DNA of 58,400 nucleotides. Source: Clostridiales bacterium (GTDB taxonomy: Bacteria > Bacillota > Clostridia > Oscillospirales > Acutalibacteraceae). Where the stretch lies: positions 1 to 58,400 of the forward strand of contig JAAYSC010000085.1 in the NCBI GenBank assembly GCA_012524025.1. Reading direction: 5' to 3'. Below are positions 19,098 to 27,631 of the stretch, piece by piece; position 1 is the stretch's first letter; each line of letters starts with the position of its first letter. The notes below the pieces were generated by a model that saw nothing but the letters and a program-made list of their open reading frames with translations, ran no database searches and was not told the origin of the DNA. The translations under genes and the position numbers were made by a program.

Positions 19098-19141
19098 ACT
19101 AACCCCCAAGGGCAGAAAAGCCCCCCAATTTCTACCGATAA

Positions 19142-19170
19142 ATATTAGCACAAGCCAAAAAACATGTCAA
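19142..19170 (-). promoter_or_regulatory. Sigma-A promoter of the ligase-racemase pair
   Basis: On the minus strand a perfect TTGACA (19165-19170), a 17-bp spacer and TAATAT (19142-19147). It sits between the terminator of the upstream esterase operon and the ligase start, giving the pair its own transcription unit. Confidence 0.85.
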
Positions 19171-19180
19171 CGAAAGGGAT

Positions 19181-19211
19181 AGAAAAAGGGGCGCTTTTTA
19201 GGCTGCCCCTT
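19181..19211 (-). terminator. Rho-independent terminator after the esterase gene
   Basis: On the minus strand AAGGGGC and GCCCCTT pair across a ~17-base loop region and are followed by TTTTTCT. It starts seven bases after the esterase stop codon and ends the long minus-strand run of genes coming from the right. Confidence 0.75.
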
Positions 19212-19218
19212 ATCTACC

Positions 19219-19962
19219 CTATATAAAATCAAATAAGTCATTTAGCCATTTAAAACACAAATCAAGCCAGGGTTTTACAAAACGATTGGCGTGCAAGTAC
19301 TCTTCGTCCTTGCTGACAACTTGGTTTGCAATTGAAAACCCGTGCAATCCCTTTTGGAAAACATGAATTTCAAAGGGGACTTTTTCTTTGTCCAAAGCAA
19401 TGGCGAAGGCCAGGGAGTTTTCTATGGGTACCGCCTTGTCTTCGGAGCTTGCAAAAATAAAAGTCGGCGGTGTTTTGCCGTCCACATATTCATCAAGCGA
19501 GGGCACAGGTTCCGCCAAGATAGAGCTTGTCGATTCTAAAATGCAAGGGTAGCCCAAAATAAGCGCATTGGGGCGCACCCTGCCCATGGTGGCCAAGGCT
19601 GCCGCCAAGTGGCCGCCGGCGGAAAAACCTATGGCGGCTATCTTGTCTTTTTTAATCTTCCATTCGTCTGCCCTATTTCTAATGAGTTCCAGGGCCGCCT
19701 CGGCATCCTCCAAGGGCCTTGGGAAGGCCGCCTTGCCGGGGCCGACACTGTAACGCAAGACAAAGGCGTGGTAGCCTTGGGCCAAAAAAGCCATGGCCAC
19801 GGGTTCGGCCTCCCTGTCGGAACAGCCGTGATAGGCACCGCCCGGTAGTACTAATACCGCCGGGCGGGTTTTCATGTTGGGCATTTCATCGGAACTGTCC
19901 AAAAGGTAGGCTGTCAGTGTAATATCCTCACCGTTTGGCAGCGTAAAAACTTCAATTTTCAT
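19219..19962 (-). CDS. Alpha/beta-hydrolase, acetyl-esterase/BD-FAE-like
   Basis: A 247-residue serine hydrolase. It shows an oxyanion loop (VLPGGAYHGCSDREAEP, near residue 40), the nucleophile elbow G-F-S-A-G-G-H (near residue 110), the Asp in ASSEDKAVP and the catalytic His in LHGFS. The pattern matches small carbohydrate esterases (xylan or acetyl esterase, BD-FAE group) that strip acetyl or feruloyl groups from polysaccharides. No signal peptide is visible, so it acts inside the cell. It sits 11 bp after the GH38 gene and is the last gene of that operon, which supports a role in glycan de-esterification. Substrate is not decidable from sequence. Confidence 0.85.
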   Translation of the reverse strand: MKIEVFTLPNGEDITLTAYLLDSSDEMPNMKTRPAVLVLPGGAYHGCSDREAEPVAMAFLAQGYHAFVLRYSVGPGKAAFPRPLEDAEAALELIRNRADEWKIKKDKIAAIGFSAGGHLAAALATMGRVRPNALILGYPCILESTSSILAEPVPSLDEYVDGKTPPTFIFASSEDKAVPIENSLAFAIALDKEKVPFEIHVFQKGLHGFSIANQVVSKDEEYLHANRFVKPWLDLCFKWLNDLFDFI

Positions 19963-19973
19963 ATCTCTACCTG

Positions 19974-22900
19974 CTAATAGCTTATTTTTACAGTCTTAAT
20001 TTCAAAGGGTCTGAATTCCAAACTGATATTTTTGAGATCTTTGACTTCTTCTATGCACTCTTCCAGCATGTTAGTGATTTCAAAGCCACAGGCCTCATCA
20101 AAAAGCTCGATAGCGGCGTGAGTGTGAGCCCCTTCCGCATCATAAAGGCGTGCTATGAAGGCCTTTTGATTGTCTTCACAGGGTTTGATGCTTTCAACTA
20201 TTATATTGTCGGCATCAATGCTTAAAAGTGGCTTCACTTCATAATTGCCCTTGCTGACAAAGCTGGGCATGTTGAGCTCATAGGCCGGCCTAATAACATT
20301 TTCGACCCCGAAGCCGCCCATGTGGGGCAGGAAGGAGTAAACACAACGGTGGAGACCCTTGTCACCGGTGAAGTCCGGGCGGGTACCGCCCTTGTGGAGT
20401 GACAGGCGCATGGCTCCCCCTTCAATAGAAAGGGCATACTTGCAGTCATTGAGCAGGGCCACGCCATAGCGCGCTTCCGAAATATCCGTATATTTATGGT
20501 TTAAAACTTCAAACTTGGCCTTTTCTAAACTGTTGTTGCGGGTGGTGGGGCGTTTGACATAACCAAACTGCACTTCACACCTGGCAAAGTCTTGCATGAT
20601 GCTTGTATCAAAGGCGGTTTTTAAGAAACGGTGGTCATCTTGCCAGTCCATTTCTGTGTCAAAGCGGACTTGCCTGTCGTCGGCAAAGAAAATTACATCT
20701 TGCCTGATTTTGCTTTTTTCGCTTATCTTGTATTCATTTCGCAAGATTAGGGCCAAGCGGCCTTGGCTTACAAGCTCGGAGCTTATGAGTTCGGCCGTTT
20801 CATAAAATTTGCTTTCTATATCTGCGTCAAGGTCCCAACCGTCCCAGGCACTGGGCACATCTTCTGCCATGAGGAAGCTGTTGAGTGGGTATCGGCCGCC
20901 GCAAAGCTCACGCCTTGCTGCCTTATCCACAAAGGATTTCATAAAGAAGCGGTCATCAAATTCAACATCATAAAAGGGTGTGGAAAGTGATTTGCCCTCA
21001 TAGTTAAAGGGGCTTGTTTGGTCGGTTTTACCTTCAACCAACTTAAGGCTCAAAGATGAAAATGCGGGTATTTCAAGGCCGCTCACAATCAAAATGTTTT
21101 CGCCGTAAAGGTTGGTGTAGGCTTGTTGCGGATAGTCACCTTCAACAACCAAACCCGGCTCGCACTTTATGAACACGGGGTCGCGGCGGTCGAAGGAAAG
21201 GGTGTTGGTAAGGCTTATGCAGTCTGCGTCATTTGCCGCAATTTCTTCAATATAGGCTGCCGCTTTTTCAATAACTTCATTGTTTTGCTCAATGGCTTCC
21301 TTATGGGCTCTGGGTATACAGGTCCCCGGTAAAATGTCATGGAATTGGTTCATCAGCACTGTCGCATAAAGCGGGCTTGTCTTATCGCTCTTGGCCTCTT
21401 CTTTTTTAGACACGGCATCGTTTACAATGAAAAATTCCAAATCACGCAGGCCTATTTCGGCCTTACGGTTATTTCTTTTAATCTCATGCTGGTTTGTAAG
21501 GGTTCCTCGGTGGAGCTCCAAATAAAGCTCCCCGCTAAAGGTGTTGGGGTTGACGGCTGTTTCTTCAATCAAGCGCACGGCATCGCTTACCGTCATATGC
21601 TTGGCCTTGACCACGCCTTCCAAATCCTCACAGCGTTTGGCCAGCTCAATCATTTCAAATTGAGGCCCGCCGCCGCCGTCGCCGTAGCCATAGGAACAAA
21701 TGCGCTTATTTGTAACCGTGGTCTGCCTTAAGTTACCGCCGTAACCGTCCTTAACCTGGGAGTAAAGTGTTTTGGCGTCGGGTGGGCAGTGGGTGGTGTT
21801 GAAGTGGGTGAAAACCTTGCTGCCGTCAAGCCCCTGCCAATAAAAGCTGTCGTAAGGGAAGGCATTTGTATCATTCCAACCGATCTTGGTGGTCAAGAAA
21901 TAGTCTACCCCACAGCCTTTCATAATTTGCGGTATGGCGGCCGAATAGCCGAAGGTGTCCGGCAACCAGAAGCAGTCGGAGGTATAATTGAAATGTTTTC
22001 TTGTAAAATTTTGACCCCAGAGGAATTGCCTGACCATGGATTCAGCCCCGGTAACATTGCAGTCACACTCCACCCAGACGGCACCGTTGGGCTCATAACG
22101 CCCCGCAGCCACTTGCTCTTTAATGCGCTCAAAAAGTTCCGGATAGTGCTCCAAAACCATGTTACTGTGGCAGGAAGAGCTTTGGATAAACTTATATTCC
22201 GGGTATTGTTTCATCAAACTTAATTGGTTTGAGTAAGTACGGGCGCATTTTTTAATGGTTTCACCCACATGCCAAAGCCAGGCCGTGTCCATATGAGAAT
22301 GGCCGATAACCGCCGCAAAGGGGGCCGTTTGGGAATTTTTCTTTTCAAGCACGGACTTCATGAGGGGCTGGGCTTCACGCAGGGCCTTCATAAAAATATC
22401 CGGCTCGACATTATCTATGGAATAGTAAAGGATATTGTGCATATCATAAAGGGCGTTAATGACCTCGGCCCTCTTGAAGCTTTCCTTGGGTAAAAATTCC
22501 ACCATTTGGTTGAGGGTTACCAGGTCGAAATAAAACTCTTGGATTTCATGATTTTTTTCACAGATATCAATACCGTTGTAGCTAAAGTCATAATCCAAAA
22601 GGGGCTCTTCTTCCAGGGGCATGCAGCCCTTGTAAGAATGGCCTGCATAGTATTCCAAAACTATATCGTAGCTCTTGCCGGCTTCAACCCCTTGGTCTAA
22701 AAGGTCGCAATAATGGTTGCCGTGGCCGGTGAAGACAATCTTATTGGCAAAGGTGCCGCAGGGCTTGCCGTCAACCCAGAGCATGGCTTCATAGCCCTCT
22801 ATATGGGGGCGGACAAAGAGGTCCTTACCCGCTAAATTTTCGGGCACGGTGAAGGAGGACTTGAACCAGCAATACATGCTTTCGCCGCCCCAGCGCCAAC

Positions 22901-23072
22901 CTTTTTCTACCTTTTCAAAAAGGGAATCATCGGGGATTTCATAAAGGGACTCATAGGTGCAATAGGCCTCACAGTCTATTTGACCCACTTTTTCAAAAAT
23001 CAAAGGTTCCAAGGTCAATTCGAACCTTTTCACTTTCATCAACATGCGCTCAATTTGTTTTTCGGTAAGCAT
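19974..23072 (-). CDS. Alpha-mannosidase, GH38
   Basis: A 1,032-residue glycoside hydrolase family 38 enzyme, normal length. A jelly-roll N-terminal domain precedes the catalytic domain. GHSHMDTAWLWHVGE (near residue 255) supplies the zinc-binding His and Asp, and WLPDTFGYSAAIPQI (near residue 370) holds the nucleophile Asp. Middle helical and C-terminal beta-sandwich domains follow (IRQDVIFFADDRQVRFDTEMDW near residue 780). No signal peptide is visible, so it probably trims imported oligosaccharides. The ATG at 23072 has AGGGGGA upstream. The oxidoreductase 20 bp upstream and the esterase 11 bp downstream are in the same operon, which argues for a small glycan-utilisation unit together with the nearby GH29 gene. 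Confidence 0.94.
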   Translation of the reverse strand: MLTEKQIERMLMKVKRFELTLEPLIFEKVGQIDCEAYCTYESLYEIPDDSLFEKVEKGWRWGGESMYCWFKSSFTVPENLAGKDLFVRPHIEGYEAMLWVDGKPCGTFANKIVFTGHGNHYCDLLDQGVEAGKSYDIVLEYYAGHSYKGCMPLEEEPLLDYDFSYNGIDICEKNHEIQEFYFDLVTLNQMVEFLPKESFKRAEVINALYDMHNILYYSIDNVEPDIFMKALREAQPLMKSVLEKKNSQTAPFAAVIGHSHMDTAWLWHVGETIKKCARTYSNQLSLMKQYPEYKFIQSSSCHSNMVLEHYPELFERIKEQVAAGRYEPNGAVWVECDCNVTGAESMVRQFLWGQNFTRKHFNYTSDCFWLPDTFGYSAAIPQIMKGCGVDYFLTTKIGWNDTNAFPYDSFYWQGLDGSKVFTHFNTTHCPPDAKTLYSQVKDGYGGNLRQTTVTNKRICSYGYGDGGGGPQFEMIELAKRCEDLEGVVKAKHMTVSDAVRLIEETAVNPNTFSGELYLELHRGTLTNQHEIKRNNRKAEIGLRDLEFFIVNDAVSKKEEAKSDKTSPLYATVLMNQFHDILPGTCIPRAHKEAIEQNNEVIEKAAAYIEEIAANDADCISLTNTLSFDRRDPVFIKCEPGLVVEGDYPQQAYTNLYGENILIVSGLEIPAFSSLSLKLVEGKTDQTSPFNYEGKSLSTPFYDVEFDDRFFMKSFVDKAARRELCGGRYPLNSFLMAEDVPSAWDGWDLDADIESKFYETAELISSELVSQGRLALILRNEYKISEKSKIRQDVIFFADDRQVRFDTEMDWQDDHRFLKTAFDTSIMQDFARCEVQFGYVKRPTTRNNSLEKAKFEVLNHKYTDISEARYGVALLNDCKYALSIEGGAMRLSLHKGGTRPDFTGDKGLHRCVYSFLPHMGGFGVENVIRPAYELNMPSFVSKGNYEVKPLLSIDADNIIVESIKPCEDNQKAFIARLYDAEGAHTHAAIELFDEACGFEITNMLEECIEEVKDLKNISLEFRPFEIKTVKISY

Positions 23073-23092
23073 AGTATCCCCCTACATTTTAT

Positions 23093-24181
23093 TTACAATA
23101 AAACTTCTTTACCCGTTTGGGCGGACTCATAAATTCCCGACAGGATTTTAATCATATCCACGCCCTGTTCAATGGTGAAAACGGGTTCGACACCCTTGGT
23201 GATTACATCAACAAAATGCCTGATATTGGCTTCATGGCCGTTTAAAACCTTGGCAATGCCCGTATCCAATTTTCGAGCATCCACATTATGTTTTATCCTG
23301 GCGCGCTTGGTGTTCCTGCCGCCGTCAAAAACATCTATGATGCCGTCCCTAAATTCCAAACCTTTTTTTGTTCCCCGCAATTGTACAAAACGGGTTTCTC
23401 TTTTTATGTTTGAAGCCCAGCTGAATTCAATTTGCAGGCAGGAGCCGTTGTCAAATTTTACAAAGCCCATTGCTAAATCTTCAACATCATAAATACCGTC
23501 TTCCTTGGCTTGGCCGAAGGTGGCGTGGGAAGAGTCGGCCTTTTCGGTGTTGTCGGCAAACTTGCTGTAAGTGTTGCCCGTTACACTGACGGCCTTGGGG
23601 TTGCCCATCAAATAAATTGCCAGGTCTATCATATGAACGCCAAGGTCAATCAAGGGGCCGCCGCCCGACTGGGCCTTGGTGGTAAACCAGCCGCCCTTGC
23701 CGGGGATACCCCGCTTGCGTATCCAGCCGCAACGGCCCGAATAAATTTCACCCGCTTGGCCGCTTGTGACCAAGTGCTTTAAGTATTGGGAACCGGCCGA
23801 ATAGCGGTTATTTCTGATTGTCATTAAAACCTTGCCCGAAGCTTCTTTTGCCGCCTGCATTTTAAGAGCATCTTCCACGCTGATGGCATCGGGTTTTTCA
23901 CAGATAACATGGGCCCCTTTTTCAAGGGCATAAACGGCTATGGGGCTGTGCAGGTAGTTGGGTGTGCAAATGTCAACAATGTCCGGCTTTTCCTTGTCTA
24001 TCATTTCCTTATAGTCCTCATAGAGGCCTATATTTGAAGAAAAGGCGGACTTGGCCAAGTCAAGCCTTTCCGGGCGGATGTCACAGGCTGCGACTACCTT
24101 TGCGTTTTCAATCTTTTTCCAGGCGGATGTGTGGGGGCCTTTGGCAATACCTCCGTAACCTACGATAGCAACTTTTAACAT
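23093..24181 (-). CDS. Gfo/Idh/MocA-family oxidoreductase
   Basis: NAD(P)-dependent sugar or inositol-type dehydrogenase of 362 residues. The N-terminal Rossmann fold starts VAIVGYGGIAKG. The conserved C-E-K-P (HVICEKPDAISVEDAL, near residue 95) supplies the catalytic lysine region. The C-terminal alpha/beta domain contains GGPLIDLGVHMIDLAIYLMG. The ATG at 24181 follows TTAGGAGG by seven bases. A longer frame to 24412 runs through the neighbouring gene and is excluded. It lies in the GH38-esterase operon, consistent with processing of a released sugar. The exact substrate is unknown. A second family member lies at 56605-57585. Confidence 0.92.
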   Translation of the reverse strand: MLKVAIVGYGGIAKGPHTSAWKKIENAKVVAACDIRPERLDLAKSAFSSNIGLYEDYKEMIDKEKPDIVDICTPNYLHSPIAVYALEKGAHVICEKPDAISVEDALKMQAAKEASGKVLMTIRNNRYSAGSQYLKHLVTSGQAGEIYSGRCGWIRKRGIPGKGGWFTTKAQSGGGPLIDLGVHMIDLAIYLMGNPKAVSVTGNTYSKFADNTEKADSSHATFGQAKEDGIYDVEDLAMGFVKFDNGSCLQIEFSWASNIKRETRFVQLRGTKKGLEFRDGIIDVFDGGRNTKRARIKHNVDARKLDTGIAKVLNGHEANIRHFVDVITKGVEPVFTIEQGVDMIKILSGIYESAQTGKEVLL

Positions 24182-24225
24182 AGGGGCACCTCCTAATTTA
24201 TTGTGACTGTCGCGCCGGGCGCGTT

Positions 24226-24909
24226 TTAACAAAAACGATCTTTGAAGGGGCAAACAGAAATACAAATGCCGCAAACAGCCCCTCGCCCAATCATCTTGTA
24301 GGCGGTTTTCATGTGTTGGCTGCACTTGGCAGGGTCTATTATGGCTTTTTCCGGCTGCAAGGGGTCCCAGGCTCGGCCGCTTATGGCATGGGCCGGGCAG
24401 GCCTTTACGCAAAGATTACAATCGGCGCAAAAATTCTCTTCAATCTCTTTTTTCGCTTTCAAGTCAAAGGGATAATCGGTAAAAAGAGTGCCCAGACGGA
24501 CACGGGGCCCGTGGGCATGGTGCAAAAACAAACCATTCTTTCCGATGGTCCCCAAGCCTGCCAGGCAGGCGACTTTTTTATGGGAATAGCGGCCCGAGTA
24601 GGTTCGACCGCCCTTATTGATACTTTGTGAGGCCGCCACATGAATATAGCGGTAACCCTTCTTTTCAAGAAAGAGCCCCGCCTTGAGCAGGGCACTGTCT
24701 ATAAAAGCGTTAACCGCCCTGTAATGTGTAAAATATGTATGGGTGGGGCCCGATAAGTCAATCTCATCAACTATAGCGTCTGAAAGCTTTATAACCAGGC
24801 TGACAGCACCGGTAAGGTCGCCAAAATCGCCGTCATGAATGTTGGCAAAGCCTACATCCGTAACACCCATGTCAAACAAATAATTTTCCAAACGGTCTTG
24901 GAATGACAT
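24226..24909 (-). CDS. Small double [4Fe-4S] protein, epoxyqueuosine-reductase-like
   Basis: A 227-residue protein whose C-terminal part binds two [4Fe-4S] clusters. The first motif is C-x2-C-x2-C-x3-C-P (CADCNLCVKACP, near residue 155). The second is a Cys in KCSQH plus C-G-I-C-x3-C-P. The arrangement matches the QueG-like 4Fe-4S double-cluster family, but the protein is about 150 residues shorter than true epoxyqueuosine reductase. It lacks the extra C-terminal repeat domain, so a different redox role is likely. The ATG at 24909 is preceded by CAGGTGG. It lies 19 bp after the last gene of the surface locus and 44 bp before the dehydrogenase, with no terminator on either side. Confidence 0.8.
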   Translation of the reverse strand: MSFQDRLENYLFDMGVTDVGFANIHDGDFGDLTGAVSLVIKLSDAIVDEIDLSGPTHTYFTHYRAVNAFIDSALLKAGLFLEKKGYRYIHVAASQSINKGGRTYSGRYSHKKVACLAGLGTIGKNGLFLHHAHGPRVRLGTLFTDYPFDLKAKKEIEENFCADCNLCVKACPAHAISGRAWDPLQPEKAIIDPAKCSQHMKTAYKMIGRGAVCGICISVCPFKDRFC

Positions 24910-24928
24910 TTTACCACCTGTTAAAAGT

Positions 24929-25597
24929 TTAAGTTTCAACGCTTATGTGTAAAAATCCACCTGTTTCGCCGACACGAACCTTGTCGGCCGTGTAGGCCAC
25001 AACCTTGTAGGTACATTCATACTCCCCTTGTTTTAGCCATTTTTGCAGTTTATCCCTATAGATATACTCACCCGGCTTTATCATGGGGGACTTATAAATT
25101 TGTTTGCTGTCGCTTTTGGTGTAAAAACTGAAAACAAGGTTGAACTCACAGCTTTCCGGGTTTTCCAACATAATGTCACCCGAGCCGTAGCGGCTTTCAA
25201 AAACTATGTTTTTATTTATACGGTAGCGCACTTCGCCCTTGGGGACATTTTTAACATCATCATAGCCTTCGCTTATGGGCAGGCTACCCGTGCTGACCTT
25301 GCCGCGGGCAGTAAAAACCCCCTGGACCATATCAAAAAAACCGAGTTTGGCCAAAGCAAATCCCGAAAGCATCAAGGCCAAGCAAAGCACCAGAGCAATT
25401 AAAAGATTTAAAAGTTTTTTCGAATCTTTAAGAACAAACTTTACTTTAGGCTTTTCATAAGATTTTTCAAGCTTTTCCCCTTTGGCCGAGGGATTTTCTT
25501 GTTTTTGCTTATCCGGCCTTGGCATTTGGCGGGCTTGTTTTTTGGCTTTTTTGTTTTTCTTATTCGCTTGTGGCTTCTTGGGTTTGCGCTTGGCCAT
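24929..25597 (-). CDS. Lys-rich single-span membrane protein with small extracellular domain
   Basis: Not a recognised named family. The 222-residue protein has a ~60-residue, very Lys-rich cytoplasmic N-terminus, one membrane span (about 62-84) and a ~135-residue extracellular domain. That domain is visibly related to the C-terminal domain of the upstream 684-residue protein. Both share N-P-x-S, I-K-P-G-x-Y, V-x-A-Y and a V-G turn in the same order. I prefer the ATG at 25597 (AGGT seven bases upstream); an ATG two codons earlier is also possible. The gene overlaps the end of the 684-residue gene by 38 bp, so translation is probably coupled. Inferred role: membrane component of the surface-fibre apparatus. 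Confidence 0.75.
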   Translation of the reverse strand: MAKRKPKKPQANKKNKKAKKQARQMPRPDKQKQENPSAKGEKLEKSYEKPKVKFVLKDSKKLLNLLIALVLCLALMLSGFALAKLGFFDMVQGVFTARGKVSTGSLPISEGYDDVKNVPKGEVRYRINKNIVFESRYGSGDIMLENPESCEFNLVFSFYTKSDSKQIYKSPMIKPGEYIYRDKLQKWLKQGEYECTYKVVAYTADKVRVGETGGFLHISVET

Positions 25598-27614
25598 ATT
25601 CATTACCTATCTCTAAATTTAATTTCAAATATCTGCCCCCCACATATTCATAAGTTTGGGGGTTATAGGCGGCAACAATAAGCATTAAACTATGATTGCC
25701 GTAATCCATATCCATGGCTAAATTTGACAATTTGATGATCGGCAAATAATAGCCGGGCTTTATGCCTGCCGAGCGGTAGAGCACTTTATTGTCCTTGCCC
25801 ACAACACTTATCAAAAAGTCACAGTCATTGCTTTGGGGGTTACCCAAAATAATGGGCAAGGGGCTGTGCCATTCTTCAACAACAAGGTTAGGATGGGCGA
25901 AAAAGTCGAAGCCCCTGTCACCTTTTGAAGGCGTGTTTCTGACCATTTTTTCTTGCTCTTCGGGCGTGGCTTCAATGGTGTCGACTACCGTGAGGCTTTC
26001 GGTGACACCTCGGTATTGAGGTTTGGTTGTAGCCGGTATTTTATAAGAAAAAAGTTTAATGCCCGCAAAGGCCAAGGCCGCAATCAAGAGCAGGCTTATA
26101 AGTAGCTTAAACACTAACCTTGCCCAACCGGGTATTTTATTAAAACTTTGGCGCGCGCCGCTTGTGAACTTGTTTATGATTAATGCGCCCCCCATTAAAA
26201 GCGATCTTGATTTTTCACGCTTTTCTTTTTTCTTTTTCTTTGACTTCTCTTTTTTAACTTTTTTAGTCTTTTTAGCCTTAAGGGGTTTTTCTTTTATTTG
26301 GGGTTCTTGGTCCGGGGTCTCTTGGACTATGGCGGGTATTTCTTCCGGCATAGCAGGCGCTTCTTGGGCTTGCGCCTCTTCTGCCGGCTCCTGCTCCGGT
26401 TCTTGTTCCGGCTCTTGCTCCGGCTCTTCTTCAGGTTTTAGAATTGGCTCTTCCCGGGATTCGGCCGGGGCTTCTTCTTGCTCTTGGGTTTTCTTGCTTT
26501 GAGGGATTTCTTCCCCATCTTCGGGCAAATCCGCAAGGGCTGCCAGGGGGTCACCCCACAGGCCACGCATTTCTTGTGCTTCTTCCTCTTCAAGCGGCTC
26601 TTCTTGCGCCTGTGTTTTTTTGCCTTTGTAAGCTGCGGCCGTGCTTATGGGTGTTTCTTTGTTAAGGGCACGGTTGACAAGGTCGGCTATGCCGCTGACT
26701 TGCGGGCTCAAGGGGTCCGGCTCATAAGCTTGGGCTGCTTCTTGTTTTTCTTGCGGGACTTCTTGCGCTTGCTTGGCTTTTAGTTCCTCTTCCAGCTTTT
26801 TGGCTATATACTCAAGCTCTTCTTCCAAGCTGACCGGGCTGCCGGTCTCTTCTTCTTGCGCTTGCTCTGCCGCCTCTTGAGGCGGGGGGCTCTCTTGAGC
26901 CGGAAGGCTTTCTTGAATCGGAGGGCTCTCTTGAGGTTTTTCTTCCTCTTGGATTTCTTCTTCTTGAGTTTGCTTTATTTGTGTTTGAATTTCTTTATCG
27001 CTATCGGCCTTGGCCGCTGTTTCATCTTTTTCTTCTTTTATTTCTTCGCCTTGTTGGGAATCACTTTTGACCGAAAGGGGCCGGCTTGCCCTTTCGGTCT
27101 CTTTTTTGCCCTTTTGGGTTTCTTTTTCTTTTTTCTCGGCAGGCGGTTTGGCCTTGCTTTTTTTACGGGCCTGCCTTTTTTCTTCCTTGGCTCGCTCTTT
27201 GGCTTGTTTTTTTTCTTCTTTCTTTTGCTCTTTAGCCTGCTTGCGTTCTTCTTTTTCCCTTATTTTTTCTTCTTCCGCTTCTTGTGCTTCGCGGGCTTGG
27301 CGCTTGCGCTCAAGTTCTAAAAGCCGTTTTTCTTCGCGCGCGGCCTTATCGGCCTGTTTGGCTTTTTTGTCTCGCTCTCTTTTCTTGTCGATTTTAGCCT
27401 GTTTTTTTGCTCTGGCTTTCTCACGCTTTTCTTTTTCTTTCAATGCTTTGGCAGCTGCCCTGTCCTTGGCCGCTTTTTGCTTGGCATCAATCTTTTCTTT
27501 ACCTTGTGCGGCTCTTTTTTGGGCAACTGCCTCTTTGGCCGCCAAGGCGGCCCGCTCTTTATTCTTTTTTATATTTTTCTTTTTAGTTGCGGCTTTTCTT
27601 TTCTTTTTTGCCAT
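25560..27614 (-). CDS. Membrane protein with ~490-residue charged cytoplasmic region
   Basis: A 684-residue protein with no recognised family over most of its length. Residues 1-~170 are Lys/Ala/Glu/Arg-rich and probably helical. About 170-470 are Glu/Gln/Pro-rich and low-complexity, including four E-P-E-Q steps (DNA near 26388-26430). A second Lys-rich patch comes just before one membrane span at about 495-518. The last ~160 residues are extracellular and resemble the domain of the downstream 222-residue protein. The ATG at 27614 has GGGGAG four bases upstream; a GTG four codons earlier overlaps that site. It lies 17 bp after a TasA-like gene, inside the surface locus. The long charged tail suggests a scaffold or docking role, which is inference. 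Confidence 0.75.
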   Translation of the reverse strand: MAKKKRKAATKKKNIKKNKERAALAAKEAVAQKRAAQGKEKIDAKQKAAKDRAAAKALKEKEKREKARAKKQAKIDKKRERDKKAKQADKAAREEKRLLELERKRQAREAQEAEEEKIREKEERKQAKEQKKEEKKQAKERAKEEKRQARKKSKAKPPAEKKEKETQKGKKETERASRPLSVKSDSQQGEEIKEEKDETAAKADSDKEIQTQIKQTQEEEIQEEEKPQESPPIQESLPAQESPPPQEAAEQAQEEETGSPVSLEEELEYIAKKLEEELKAKQAQEVPQEKQEAAQAYEPDPLSPQVSGIADLVNRALNKETPISTAAAYKGKKTQAQEEPLEEEEAQEMRGLWGDPLAALADLPEDGEEIPQSKKTQEQEEAPAESREEPILKPEEEPEQEPEQEPEQEPAEEAQAQEAPAMPEEIPAIVQETPDQEPQIKEKPLKAKKTKKVKKEKSKKKKKEKREKSRSLLMGGALIINKFTSGARQSFNKIPGWARLVFKLLISLLLIAALAFAGIKLFSYKIPATTKPQYRGVTESLTVVDTIEATPEEQEKMVRNTPSKGDRGFDFFAHPNLVVEEWHSPLPIILGNPQSNDCDFLISVVGKDNKVLYRSAGIKPGYYLPIIKLSNLAMDMDYGNHSLMLIVAAYNPQTYEYVGGRYLKLNLEIGNEYGQAQTQEATSE

Positions 27615-27631
27615 GGTTCTCCCCACTCCCC

